A stretch of 45,770 bases of DNA from DATGKD01 sp035294855 (GTDB taxonomy: Bacteria > Actinomycetota > Acidimicrobiia > Acidimicrobiales > UBA8190). The translations under genes and the position numbers were made by a program. The stretch lies in contig DATGKD010000085.1 of NCBI GenBank assembly GCA_035294855.1, forward strand, positions 1 through 45,770, written 5' to 3'. Positions 26,458 to 34,695 of this stretch are shown here, in pieces. Under the pieces are notes generated by a model. It searched no databases. It was given only the letters and a program-made list of their open reading frames with translations, and was not told the origin of the DNA. Positions within the stretch are counted from its first letter, which is position 1. The number at the start of each line of letters is the position of its first letter.

Positions 26458-27468
26458 ATGCTCGTCGACGGTGGCCTCGGTCTCGACCCCAGCGACGCCG
26501 TCGAGACCGCCCGTCGGGCGGAGGCCGACGGCTTCGACGGGCTCTGGTGCGCCGAGACTTCCCACGACCCGTTCCTTCCGTTGTTGCTCGCTGCCGAGCA
26601 CACCGAGCGCATCCAGCTCGGCACGGGCATCGCCGTCGCCTTCGCGCGCAATCCCATGAGCACGGCCGTCCTGGCCAACGACCTCCACCGTTACTCCCAA
26701 GGTCGGTTCATGCTGGGACTCGGCTCCCAGATCAAGCCCCATATCGAGAAGCGGTACGCCATGCCCTGGTCGCGCCCCGCCGCCCGCATGCGCGAATTCG
26801 TCATGGCGATGCGCGCCATCTGGACGGCGTGGCAGGAGCGGTCCAAGCTCGCGTTTCGGGGGGACTTCTACACCCACACGCTCATGACCCCGATGTTCGA
26901 CCCGGGGCCGAACCCCTACGGCACGCCCCGGGTGTTCGTCGCCGCCGTGGGTGAGCGCATGACCGAGGTGGCGGGCGAGGTGGCCGACGGCCTGCTCGCT
27001 CACGGTTTCACGACCGAGCGGTACATGCGCGAGAGGAGCATCCCCGCACTCGAGCGAGGCCTCGCTCGTGGGGGACGCACACGCTCGGACTTCGAGGTCT
27101 CCTATCCCGCGATGGTCATCACCGGGACCAACGAGGACGAGATGCGAGCCGCGGAGGTCGCCGTCAAGGCCCAGCTGTCGTTCTACGCGTCCACGCCCGC
27201 GTACCGCCCGGTGCTCGACATCCACGGCTGGGGAGACCTCTTCGGCGAGCTCAACGCATTGTCCAAGAAAGGCCAGTGGGGACAGATGGCGGAGCTCATC
27301 CACGACGACATGCTGGACGCCTTCGCGGTGCGCGGAGAGCCGGAGGAGATCCCGCGCAAGGTCATCGACCGCTATGGCGACCTCGTCACCCGGGTCAGCG
27401 TGTACGCGCCGTACCGGATCTCCCGTGAGCGCTGGTCGAAGGTGCTGGAGGGATTCCGAGCCGGTTGA
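26458..27468 (+). CDS. LLM-class (F420-type) flavin/deazaflavin oxidoreductase
   Basis: 336 aa. Luciferase-like monooxygenase fold, most like actinobacterial F420-dependent oxidoreductases; FMN cannot be excluded. Barrel landmarks: DPSDAVETARRAEADGFDGLWCAET near the N-terminus, then RIQLGTGIAVAFARNPMSTA, GRFMLGLGSQIKPHI and the VFVAAVGERMTEVAGEVADGLLAHGF segment after the insertion loop. The substrate is unknown. The ATG lies 6 nt after TAGGGT, suggesting a leaderless transcript. It converges on leuS with a 16-bp gap. A second, quite different LLM protein is encoded at 34696. Confidence 0.92.
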   Translation: MLVDGGLGLDPSDAVETARRAEADGFDGLWCAETSHDPFLPLLLAAEHTERIQLGTGIAVAFARNPMSTAVLANDLHRYSQGRFMLGLGSQIKPHIEKRYAMPWSRPAARMREFVMAMRAIWTAWQERSKLAFRGDFYTHTLMTPMFDPGPNPYGTPRVFVAAVGERMTEVAGEVADGLLAHGFTTERYMRERSIPALERGLARGGRTRSDFEVSYPAMVITGTNEDEMRAAEVAVKAQLSFYASTPAYRPVLDIHGWGDLFGELNALSKKGQWGQMAELIHDDMLDAFAVRGEPEEIPRKVIDRYGDLVTRVSVYAPYRISRERWSKVLEGFRAG

Positions 27469-27484
27469 GCCGGCCGGGTGCGTA

Positions 27485-29956
27485 TCAGATGACGACGTTC
27501 ACCAGACGCGGCGGGCGTGCGATCACGCGGGCGGGTGGGCGCCCGTCGAGCTCGCCGGTGACCCGAGGGGACCCGAGCGCCCGAGCGACGGCCTCGTCCT
27601 CGGAGATGTCGGCGGGGACCTCGATCCGGTCCCGAACCTTGCCGTTCACCTGCACGACCATGGTGACCGTCTCCTCGCGGGCGAGCGAAGGGTCGTAGCC
27701 CGGCCACGGCTGGGCGTGGATGAGCTCGCCGTCGCCGTGCCGCCGCTCCCACGCCTCGGCGGTCATGTGCGGAGCAATGGGTGCGAGCAGCAGCAGCAAG
27801 GCATCGGCGGCGGCCCCGTAGGTGGCGGCGTGGGGCCCGCCCACGGCGTCGCGCGCGTACTGCTGCATGGCATTGGCCAGCTCCATGCACTTCGCCACGG
27901 CGGTGTTGAACGACCACCGTTCGATGTCCTCGCTCACCTTGGCGATGGTGCGGTGCGTCGTCCGCGCCAGCTCGATGTCGACGTCGGTGGCGTCGCCGTG
28001 ACGTGCCTCGCTCTCCAGGCCCTCGACGGTGAGGCGCCACACCCGGTCGAGGTACCGCCGCGCGCCCTCGATGGCCCGATCGGTCTGGTCGGTCCAGTCC
28101 ATGTGGTCACCGGGTGGCCCGACGAACACGTGGAACAGCCGCAGGGCATCCGCGCCGACGGTCTCGAAGTAGCGGGCGGGGGTGATGAGGTTCCCTTTGG
28201 ACTTGGACATCTTCTTCCGGTCCATGCGGATCAGGCCCTGGGTGAACAACCTGCTGAACGGCTCCCGCGGCAATCCCGGTGCGAGCCCCATGTCGATCAG
28301 CGCCTTGGTGTAGAAGCGGGCGTACATGAGGTGGAGGATGGCGTGTTCGATGCCCCCGATGTACTGGTCCACGGGCATGAAATGTCGCACCGGCTCGGGG
28401 TCGAACGGCCGGTCGTCTGACCACGGGTCGCAGTAGCGCAGGAAGTACCAGGACGAGTCGACGAAGGTGTCCATGGTGTCGGTCTCGCGGCGCGCCGGGC
28501 CACCGCACTTCGGGCAGGTGGTGTGCAGGAAACCCGCATGGTGCGCCAGCGGTGACTGCCCCGTAGGAAGGAATTCGACGTCGTCCGGCGCGAGCACGGG
28601 CAGCGCGTCCTCGGGCAGCGGCTGCATACCGTCGACATCGCAGTAGACGACGGGGATCGGGCAGCCCCAGAAGCGCTGCCGGGAGACGAGCCAGTCCCGC
28701 AGGCGATAGTTGACGGTCCGCACCCCGATGCCCCGCTCTTCGAGCCAGTCGGCTGCCCGATCGATCGCCGCGGGGACATCCAGGCCGTCGAGGAATGCGG
28801 AGTTGATCTTCAGTCCCTCGCCCGTCCACGGACCGTCTCCGAACCCCTCGGGCGGGCGGGTTGTGCGGACGATCTGCAGGTTGTGCGCCCGGGCGAACTC
28901 CCAGTCGCGCTCGTCCTCAGCGGGGACCCCCATGATGGCGCCGGTCCCGTAGCGCATGAGCACGTAGTCCGCCACGTACACCGGGACCGGCTGCTGATTG
29001 AAGGGATTCACCACGTAGCCGCCGGTGAAGGCGCCGCGCTTGGCGAATGCCTCACCCTCCTCCGAGGTCCGGTCCAGTTCGGACTTCCGTGCCGCCGAGG
29101 CACGCAGCTCCTCCACGACCGCGCGTTGGGCGTCGCTCGTGAGCGCATCCACCAATGGATGTTCCGGTGCGAGCACCGCGTAGGTCATGCCGAAGCTCGT
29201 GTCGGGCCGCGTCGTGAACACCCGCAACGACAGCGAGTCGTGACCCGCCACGGCGAGGTCGAACTCGACGCCGTAGGAGCGGCCGATCCAGTTGCGTTGC
29301 ATGGTCTTCACGCGCTCGGGCCAGTCCAGGGCGTCAAGCGCCTCGAGCAACTCGTCGGCATAGGTGGTGATGCGGAAGAACCACTGCTCGAGGTCCCGCT
29401 GAACGACGACGTCGCCCGATCGCTCGCACGTCCCATCGGACAACACCTGCTCGTTCGCCAGCACGGTCTGGCAGCCGGGACACCAGTTGACGGGCGCCTC
29501 CGCCCTATAGGCCAGGCCTGCCTCGAGCAACCGCAAGAAGATGGACTGGTTCCACCGGATGTACGAGGGGTCGTGGCTGTGAACCTCCCGGCGCCAGTCG
29601 TAGACCGCGCCGAGAGCGACCACGCTGGCCTTGAACTCGGCAATGCGCGCCTCGGTGAAGGTGCGGGGATGTTCGCCCGTGCGGATGGCGGCATTCTCGG
29701 CAGGCAAGCCGAAGGAGTCGAACCCGAAGGGCGACAGCACGGCGAAGCCCTTCATCGTCCGATGTCGCACCAGCAGGTCGCCGAACGTGTAGTTCCGAAT
29801 GTGACCCTGGTGCGCAGGCCCGCTCGGGTACGGGTACATACACAGGACGTACTGCGTCGGCCGAGGGTCGTCCGCGTCAACCTCGTAGAGGCGCTCCTCG
29901 GCCCAGCGGCGCTGCCACTTCGCCTCGACCTCTTGCACCTCGTATGCCCTCGGCAT
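27485..29956 (-). CDS. leuS: Leucyl-tRNA synthetase
   Basis: 823 aa from the ATG at 29956. Class I synthetase charging tRNA-Leu, with an editing domain. The HIGH-type motif is in YPSGPAHQGHIRNYTFGD (H-Q-G-H instead of the usual H-M-G-H). The editing domain lies in the middle (TTRPDTSFGMTYAVLAPEHP, YGTGAIMGVPAEDERDWEFA). KMSKS is in DRKKMSKSKGN. The tail ends in the ubiquitin-like C-terminal region (VNGKVRDRIEVPADI). The frame extends upstream to 30004, but the conserved start MPRAYEVQEVEAKWQ and a TACAAT box 6 nt before it favour 29956 and a leaderless mRNA. Confidence 0.97.
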   Translation of the reverse strand: MPRAYEVQEVEAKWQRRWAEERLYEVDADDPRPTQYVLCMYPYPSGPAHQGHIRNYTFGDLLVRHRTMKGFAVLSPFGFDSFGLPAENAAIRTGEHPRTFTEARIAEFKASVVALGAVYDWRREVHSHDPSYIRWNQSIFLRLLEAGLAYRAEAPVNWCPGCQTVLANEQVLSDGTCERSGDVVVQRDLEQWFFRITTYADELLEALDALDWPERVKTMQRNWIGRSYGVEFDLAVAGHDSLSLRVFTTRPDTSFGMTYAVLAPEHPLVDALTSDAQRAVVEELRASAARKSELDRTSEEGEAFAKRGAFTGGYVVNPFNQQPVPVYVADYVLMRYGTGAIMGVPAEDERDWEFARAHNLQIVRTTRPPEGFGDGPWTGEGLKINSAFLDGLDVPAAIDRAADWLEERGIGVRTVNYRLRDWLVSRQRFWGCPIPVVYCDVDGMQPLPEDALPVLAPDDVEFLPTGQSPLAHHAGFLHTTCPKCGGPARRETDTMDTFVDSSWYFLRYCDPWSDDRPFDPEPVRHFMPVDQYIGGIEHAILHLMYARFYTKALIDMGLAPGLPREPFSRLFTQGLIRMDRKKMSKSKGNLITPARYFETVGADALRLFHVFVGPPGDHMDWTDQTDRAIEGARRYLDRVWRLTVEGLESEARHGDATDVDIELARTTHRTIAKVSEDIERWSFNTAVAKCMELANAMQQYARDAVGGPHAATYGAAADALLLLLAPIAPHMTAEAWERRHGDGELIHAQPWPGYDPSLAREETVTMVVQVNGKVRDRIEVPADISEDEAVARALGSPRVTGELDGRPPARVIARPPRLVNVVI

Positions 29957-29962
29957 TGGTGA

Positions 29963-29968
29963 ATTGTA
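29963..29968 (-). promoter_or_regulatory. -10 box of leuS, leaderless layout
   Basis: TACAAT on the minus strand, five of six matches to TATAAT, ends 6 nt before the ATG. It is the best -10 match in the window. No T-box-like leader is possible with this start. Confidence 0.6.
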
Positions 29969-30028
29969 CGGAAGACGGAGGTCACCTCGTGGTCGTCGGG
30001 CCACCGTGGAGGCGCGGGAACGGACTGG

Positions 30029-30034
30029 TAGCCT
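30029..30034 (+). promoter_or_regulatory. Possible -10 box of tRNA-Ala
   Basis: TAGCCT, 13 nt before the first base of the tRNA. This fits a promoter with a start point near 30041. No obvious -35. Confidence 0.4.
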
Positions 30035-30047
30035 GCGAGGTTGCCCC

Positions 30048-30121
30048 GGGGGCGTAGCTCAGTTGGTAGAGCGCTTGACTGGCAGTCAAGAGGTTCGTGG
30101 GTTCGAGTCCCATCGCCTCCA
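30048..30121 (+). tRNA. tRNA-Ala (anticodon GGC)
   Basis: Complete cloverleaf of 74 nt. Acceptor GGGGGCG pairs with CGCCTCC, the D stem is GCTC/GAGC with AGTTGGTA, and the anticodon stem CTTGA/TCAAG holds loop CTGGCAG with anticodon GGC. The T arm is GTGGG-TTCGAGT-CCCAT. The G3-U70 wobble pair, the alanine identity element, is present. The discriminator is A and is followed by CCG, so the CCA end is added after transcription. It marks the border between the conserved block and the accessory region. Confidence 0.96.
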
Positions 30122-30189
30122 CCGGAAGCCCCAGCTCGGACCGATACCCGGGACGAATCGCCCTCGCGGCTCCGTCCTCGAAGGAGCCA

Positions 30190-31131
30190 TTATCGGAGTC
30201 CAGCTCGCTCGCGGAGCCACTTTCTCGCCACCCCCCCTTGCGCCTCCTGGAAGGCACGCAGAGTTGGGAGACCCGGTGGCGCGGGCAAAGTGGGGGAGTA
30301 GGTGAAGAACCCGGCGAGAGCGGCAATCACCGCGTTCGCTTCGCCCGGGTCCACACGTCTATGGCGCGAGCGCATGAGCAGCTGCTCGGGCTCCGGACCG
30401 CCTTCGAGAGTTACGCTCGGAGCCCAGAAGATCAGGTCGAACAGGGGCGGCCCTCTCGAGGCATGGGGCCAATCCACGAAGACGACCGACGACTCGGTCA
30501 TCAACACGTTGTCGGAGCGAATGTCGCCATGAACGAGCGCGTCACCGACGGCTGCCTCTGTCCATCGAGCTTCCAGGTCGGCGAGGGCATTCAGGTTCCG
30601 TCGTGTCCAATCATCCAGTGACGACGGCGTCTTGACCTCGCCAGACATCGTGCGCCAGCCACGGAACATGGCGTCGAAGTACTCGGCAGTCGACTCGAGG
30701 TCTTGGACGGGGCACGGCGTCAGCACTTCGTGCATCGCGATGAGGCCGTCGATCACCCGTTGCAGCTCCTCCTCGCTCCATGGAACCGTCGGCAGACGAC
30801 CGGGGATGGCTTCATAAACGTGGACGACCCAGCTGCCGTCGTCGTCGTACGCGATGAATCGAGGTAGGTGGCGCGATTTCGGGAGCGCGGCGACGATCTT
30901 GGCTTCTCGACGATGCATCTGCGGAGACTCTGCGTTCGATTCGTCGCTCACCGCCTTGACGAACATGCGACGGCCATCGGCCAGGCTCAGCAAGGTGCAA
31001 CAACCCGGCGAAAAGCCGCCACCGACGTCGACAGCCCGGAGGATGTCTGATCCCAGAGATCTCGCAACGCGTTGCTTCACGTCGGCCGGAGTCGACTTCC
31101 AGGGAAGATGAATGCCGGCAGGCCGCTCCAT
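30190..31131 (-). CDS. APH-family kinase, possible aminoglycoside-type phosphotransferase
   Basis: 313 aa. Protein-kinase-like fold. Seen: a glycine-rich GGGFSPGCCTLLSLADGRRMFVKA nucleotide loop, catalytic VHGDIRSDNVLM (about 213-224) and the metal-binding VFVDWPHASRGPPLFDL. The lobe between them contains WVVHVYEAIPGRLP, typical of the family. It resembles generic actinobacterial APH proteins; resistance cannot be claimed from sequence. It lies 68 bp after tRNA-Ala on the opposite strand, and its composition looks less GC-rich than the housekeeping genes, which suggests transfer next to the tRNA. It is divergent from the CmoM-like gene. The ATG at 31131 starts a frame without strong Shine-Dalgarno. 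Confidence 0.88.
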   Translation of the reverse strand: MERPAGIHLPWKSTPADVKQRVARSLGSDILRAVDVGGGFSPGCCTLLSLADGRRMFVKAVSDESNAESPQMHRREAKIVAALPKSRHLPRFIAYDDDGSWVVHVYEAIPGRLPTVPWSEEELQRVIDGLIAMHEVLTPCPVQDLESTAEYFDAMFRGWRTMSGEVKTPSSLDDWTRRNLNALADLEARWTEAAVGDALVHGDIRSDNVLMTESSVVFVDWPHASRGPPLFDLIFWAPSVTLEGGPEPEQLLMRSRHRRVDPGEANAVIAALAGFFTYSPTLPAPPGLPTLRAFQEAQGGVARKWLRERAGLR

Positions 31132-31186
31132 GCGCTCAGTATGTCCGCGTCGGATTCACACGGGGACGGTGTGATTGGCTGGACTG

Positions 31187-31978
31187 ATGACCGACATCTG
31201 GGCCAGCTTGGCTGACCAATTCGCGGACGAGGCATACGCCTCGGTCAAGGGGTTGGTGCGCACCTACGTCATGCACCAGCAGCTGATCGAGCACCTGCCC
31301 GCGCCTCCCGCGTCCGTGCTCGACGTCGGTGGGGGCGCGGGCCATCAGTCGTTTCCGCTGGCCCAAGCCGGGTACGACGTGACGCTCCTCGATCCGTCTT
31401 CAGCAATGTTGGACAAGGCCCGACAGCGCCTTCAGCGGTTGCCCGCGGAAGCCCAGCGCCGGGTGGCGCTCGTGGAGGCCGAAGGTGAAGATGCCGCCGA
31501 GGCCGTCGGTGGTGAACGGTTCGCCGCCGTCTTGTGTCACGGCGTCATCGGATACCTGGAGCATCCGGAGCCGCTGGTCGACCAGCTGTGCCGGTGCGTT
31601 GCTCCCGGGGGTCTGATCTCGGTCATGGCGGGCAATGCCAACGCCTCGGCGGTGCGCCCGGCTCTCGAGCGGCGGTGGGACGATGCGCTGGCGGCGTTCG
31701 ACGCCCGGGCCGAGATCGGGGTGCTGGGCCTGCCCACTCGAGCCGACACCGTGGAGGAACTCAGCGACCTCCTGCGGACGCGCGGCGTGGAGCCGGTGTC
31801 TTGGTACGGCGTTTGGCTGTTCGTCGACTGGCTCGAATTGAGCGGCGTCAAGCTGGACCCGAGCGACACACGGCAGGTGTCCCAAGCGGCAGCGGTCGAA
31901 CTCGAAGCCGGCCGACGAGACCCTTATCGTCAACTGAGCCGCATCTTTCATCTCGTAGGCCGCAACGGCCCGAGCTGA
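31187..31978 (+). CDS. SAM-dependent methyltransferase, CmoM/SmtA-like
   Basis: 263 aa from the ATG at 31187. Class I methyltransferase: SAM motif I is SVLDVGGGAGHQSFPLAQ, motif II YDVTLLDPSSAML. Beyond the Rossmann core, ASVKGLVRTYVMHQQL before it and WYGVWLFVDWLELSG plus LELEAGRRDPYRQLSRIFHLV-like segments after it follow the layout of E. coli CmoM. CmoM methylates the cmo5U34 of tRNAs. The CmoA/CmoB partners are not in this window and are not usual in actinobacteria, so the substrate may differ. The next gene begins 17 bp downstream on the same strand. Confidence 0.87.
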   Translation: MTDIWASLADQFADEAYASVKGLVRTYVMHQQLIEHLPAPPASVLDVGGGAGHQSFPLAQAGYDVTLLDPSSAMLDKARQRLQRLPAEAQRRVALVEAEGEDAAEAVGGERFAAVLCHGVIGYLEHPEPLVDQLCRCVAPGGLISVMAGNANASAVRPALERRWDDALAAFDARAEIGVLGLPTRADTVEELSDLLRTRGVEPVSWYGVWLFVDWLELSGVKLDPSDTRQVSQAAAVELEAGRRDPYRQLSRIFHLVGRNGPS

Positions 31979-31995
31979 CGGTCACAGCTGCAGCC

Positions 31996-32595
31996 ATGCA
32001 CGCAGGCGACGTACGTCTCGGTATCGCCGACCATCTCGGCTGGGCCGTCGTGGTGACGGCGGCAGCCGGCCACGAGGTCGTGGACCGTCGGCGGATCGAG
32101 CTCATCGAGCCCGGTCTTCCGGCCGCTCCCATCCATCACGAGGGCGGCCCATACGCCCTCCACCGTTCGGGCGCGCCGCTCGATGACCGCTCTCTGGCGA
32201 CGTTGGTGGCAGAGGTCCGCGCCTCGGTCGTTCGGGCTACGTCGGCGGGGCTCGACGACATGGAACGGGCGTTGTCCGGTCCGATCGCGTCGATGTCCCT
32301 CCGGGCCTGGCCCACCGACTTCCCCGGCGACGTCGCCGTCCAACGTCGGGTGCCTTACGAGAGTCGCGCCGATCCGATCATGTACCGCCAGGTGCTTGCC
32401 GAGCAGGCGCACCAGCGCGGCTGGGCGGTGCACTTTTACGACGCCAAGGGAGTCGTGAGCGAGGCGACGCGCGCCCTCGGTCCCAACGCTCGCGAGGTAC
32501 TGACCCATGCACGGGCGAGGTTGGGCCCGCCGTGGTCGAAGGACCACCACAGGGCCCTGGCCGCGACGATTGTGGCCGCGCGGCGAACGGCTTAG
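31996..32595 (+). CDS. Conserved hypothetical protein
   Basis: 199 aa from the ATG at 31996. I do not recognise a family. It begins with MHAGDVRLGIADHLGWAVVV, and the pattern GHEVVDRRRIELIEPGLPAAPIHHEGG suggests a structured alpha/beta protein. DPIMYRQVLAEQAHQRGWAVHFYDAKGVVSEA is a clear amphipathic and beta stretch near the middle. No signal peptide and no transmembrane helix. It is 17 bp after the CmoM-like gene, and the TAG stop codon doubles as the beginning of the next gene's -10 hexamer. Codon usage is typical of the window. Confidence 0.8.
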   Translation: MHAGDVRLGIADHLGWAVVVTAAAGHEVVDRRRIELIEPGLPAAPIHHEGGPYALHRSGAPLDDRSLATLVAEVRASVVRATSAGLDDMERALSGPIASMSLRAWPTDFPGDVAVQRRVPYESRADPIMYRQVLAEQAHQRGWAVHFYDAKGVVSEATRALGPNAREVLTHARARLGPPWSKDHHRALAATIVAARRTA

Positions 32596-32598
32596 GCT
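32593..32598 (+). promoter_or_regulatory. -10 box of the PH-like gene, leaderless layout
   Basis: TAGGCT, whose first three bases are the stop codon of the preceding gene, ends 6 nt before the GTG at 32605. Confidence 0.5.
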
Positions 32599-32604
32599 TC
32601 CGGC

Positions 32605-32985
32605 GTGGCTCCGCGCGACGGGGGGGCGTCTGCTAACACCTACCGCGACCGTTGGATCTCCCTCACCGCCACGGAGCTACAGATCCGCGGTTACTACTTC
32701 CCTTGGGGGACGAAGCACATCGCGTACCGGCAGATCAGGGGCGTGCGCCGCGTGGAAATGGGTCTCCTGACCGGAAAGGGTCGAATCTGGGGCACGGCCA
32801 GCCCTGGATACTGGGCTTCGTTCGACCCCCGTCGACCCACAAAGAGCGTCGGGCTGGTCCTCGACCTCGGAAAGCGCGTCAAGCCGTTCATCACTCCCGA
32901 TGACCCCGAAATGGTGGAACGCCTGGTGCGCGAGCGTGCTGGGCTCGGGTCCGGCTCCGCCGGGGGGCGCCGACAGATCATCTGA
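32605..32985 (+). CDS. Small protein, possible PH-like domain
   Basis: 126 aa. The pattern RWISLTATELQIRGYYFPWGTKHIAYRQIRGVRRVEM, then GRIWGTASPGYWASFDPRRPTK and GLVLDLGKRVKPFITPDDPEMVERLV, looks like the bacterial PH-like (YcxB/DUF304-type) beta barrel, where a conserved I-x-Y-x-x-I turn precedes the strand. No membrane helix, so it would be a soluble version. This assignment is by pattern only and could be wrong. The GTG start is 6 nt after TAGGCT, so it is probably leaderless. Confidence 0.75.
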   Translation: MAPRDGGASANTYRDRWISLTATELQIRGYYFPWGTKHIAYRQIRGVRRVEMGLLTGKGRIWGTASPGYWASFDPRRPTKSVGLVLDLGKRVKPFITPDDPEMVERLVRERAGLGSGSAGGRRQII

Positions 32986-33025
32986 GGTCGCCCATGACGA
33001 TGACCCCGCTGGTGGACGAGCAGAC

Positions 33026-33484
33026 ATGACGAGGGCCGGCCGATCCGTGAGGCCCGTCCAGCTCGCATTCGGCGCGCTGGCCGCCTTGTCGGTGGTCGCG
33101 TTGACGACCACGACTTCGTCGGCGGCGACCGGTGCCCGTGCTCATGTCCCGCGCCATCACCACAACCACCACCACGGAGGCCACCACAAGGGCCACCGGC
33201 GTCACCACCGAGCTCGGACGATGGCGTTGACGACTGGATCCTCGGCGTCGTCGCCGTCAGGGTCGGGAGCGACCAATGCGACAACGTCGCCAGGCTCGGG
33301 TTCTGCGAGCCCCGGGTCCATGGCTTTCACCGGCCTCGGGGGTGGCTTCCGGACGACCGTGCTTGTCGGTGCCGCGTCGCTGCTGACCGGTGTCGCCCTG
33401 CTGGGTGCCGCGCGGATCCCGGTCTTGAGGCGACGCCTCGCCGCCCTGGGCAGGAAGCGGAGACGTCGGATCGCGCGAGCGTGA
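33026..33484 (+). CDS. Secreted His-rich protein with sortase-like anchor
   Basis: 152 aa from the ATG at 33026. Residues 1-34 form a signal peptide (RPVQLAFGALAALSVVALT, then TTSSAATGA). Residues 40-61 hold 12 histidines in 22 positions (RHHHNHHHGGHHKGHRRHH), a likely metal-binding patch. A Ser/Gly/Thr linker follows. At 99-103 the sequence MAFTG precedes a hydrophobic helix (TVLVGAASLLTGVALLGAA) and a basic tail (RRRLAALGRKRRRR). That is the order of a cell-wall sorting signal; class E sortases in actinobacteria use LAxTG. So it may be a wall-anchored protein. No sortase is encoded in the window. Confidence 0.82.
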   Translation: MTRAGRSVRPVQLAFGALAALSVVALTTTTSSAATGARAHVPRHHHNHHHGGHHKGHRRHHRARTMALTTGSSASSPSGSGATNATTSPGSGSASPGSMAFTGLGGGFRTTVLVGAASLLTGVALLGAARIPVLRRRLAALGRKRRRRIARA

Positions 33485-33582
33485 TCCACGAAGAGCCACG
33501 TCGGCGCAGTGCGGCGATTCCGACCGGGCATCTTGTTACGCTCGGTGTGCGTCTCTCGGGCCGCGTGTGGAGCCGTGGGGGT

Positions 33583-33588
33583 TAGTCT
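33583..33588 (+). promoter_or_regulatory. Possible -10 box of the 73-residue gene
   Basis: TAGTCT, 26 nt before the ATG at 33615. The leader then contains a strong Shine-Dalgarno (AGGGGGGAG). No convincing -35. Confidence 0.35.
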
Positions 33589-33614
33589 TCCGAGCACGCC
33601 CACGAGGGGGGAGC

Positions 33615-33836
33615 ATGGCCGAGCGGGACGTCGCCAGCATCGTCTGGCACGAGACGGACCATCACATCGACCTGACCTTTGTCGAAGGTGATGTGAAGGG
33701 GTTCGTGGGCAGCGACAGCTATGCCGCCGAACTGGCGAAGATGGCCGGCTTGCACCGCATTCCCGGACCTCAAGGCACGCTCCGCTGGGTTCGGGACTCC
33801 GACCTGTGGTACGGCGAGCTCCCGATGTCGTCGTAG
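33615..33836 (+). CDS. Small conserved hypothetical protein
   Basis: 73 aa from the ATG at 33615, preceded by a strong AGGGGGGAG ribosome-binding site. The sequence begins MAERDVASIVWHETDHHIDL and ends in TLRWVRDSDLWYGELPMSS, rich in aromatic and acidic residues. No membrane segment and no recognisable family. A longer frame starting upstream lacks conservation features, and the Shine-Dalgarno decides this start. It stands between the His-rich protein and a methyltransferase gene. Confidence 0.7.
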   Translation: MAERDVASIVWHETDHHIDLTFVEGDVKGFVGSDSYAAELAKMAGLHRIPGPQGTLRWVRDSDLWYGELPMSS

Positions 33837-33907
33837 TCCGGGGCCGATCGCGCCTCCGGGCGCTCATTGCGCACACGCCGAGCACGGCCAGCTGCGACGC
33901 TTGTCGA

Positions 33908-34645
33908 GTGCCGGATCGCCAGTTCGCCGACGCTGAGCTTGCGGGGCTGTACGACCTCTTCCATCCACCCGCGAGTCGACGGGACTTCGCCTTCTATCTG
34001 CCACTGGTGATGGCGGCCGCGCGGGTGCTGGACGTCGGATGCGGCACCGGCGCGTTGCTGCGCGCAGCCCGAGCCGCGGGTCACGCCGGACGGTTGTGCG
34101 GCGTCGATCCCGCGTCGGGGATGCTCGAGGTGGCCAGGAGACAGCCCGACGTCGAGTGGCGGCGCGGTGACGTTTCGACCCCGTCGTGGGACGGCGAATT
34201 CGACCTCGTCGTCATGACCGGTCACGCGTTCCAAGTCCTGGTCGACGACGAGGAGATCCTCTCTTCGCTGACAGCGATCCGTCGGGCACTGGCCGGCTCG
34301 GGCCGTTTCGTCTTCGAGACCCGGAACCCCCTGATGCGGGAGTGGGAGACCTGGACCGCCGACCGCGTCTTCGAAGTCGTCACCGCAGCCGGAGTGGTGA
34401 CGATGAGGCACCAGGTCGACAGGCCAGTCGGAGACGGCGTGGTGTCGTTCACGACCACCTTCGACAGCCCGGCCTGGAGTCATGCCGAGCTGAGCCGCAG
34501 CACCCTGCGGTTTCTCGACAATCACGCACTCACGACGTTCCTGACAGAAGCAGGACTGGTGATCGACCGACAGTTCGGGGACTGGGACGGTCAACCCCTC
34601 TCCGACAACCAACCGGAGATCATCACCGTGGCGCGACGGCCCTGA
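33908..34645 (+). CDS. Class I SAM-dependent methyltransferase
   Basis: 245 aa from the GTG at 33908. Motif I ARVLDVGCGTGALLRAARA and motif II GRLCGVDPASGMLEVARRQ place it in the class I family; WDGEFDLVVMTGHAFQVLVDDEEI is the motif IV region. The C-terminal half (FETRNPLMREWETWT, then FTTTFDSPAWSHAELSRST) fits small-molecule methyltransferases. The substrate is unknown. Upstream frame to 33806 lacks conservation. The gene ends 50 bp before the second LLM gene, on the same strand, but that gene has its own -10 box. Confidence 0.88.
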   Translation: MPDRQFADAELAGLYDLFHPPASRRDFAFYLPLVMAAARVLDVGCGTGALLRAARAAGHAGRLCGVDPASGMLEVARRQPDVEWRRGDVSTPSWDGEFDLVVMTGHAFQVLVDDEEILSSLTAIRRALAGSGRFVFETRNPLMREWETWTADRVFEVVTAAGVVTMRHQVDRPVGDGVVSFTTTFDSPAWSHAELSRSTLRFLDNHALTTFLTEAGLVIDRQFGDWDGQPLSDNQPEIITVARRP

Positions 34646-34682
34646 CCGACGCTCTCCCGGTTCGACCTCTGGCCCCGTTCGG

Positions 34683-34688
34683 TACCGT
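34683..34688 (+). promoter_or_regulatory. -10 box of the second LLM gene, leaderless layout
   Basis: TACCGT, 7 nt before the ATG at 34696. It lies in the 50-bp gap after the methyltransferase gene. Confidence 0.5.
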
Positions 34689-34695
34689 GCATGAA

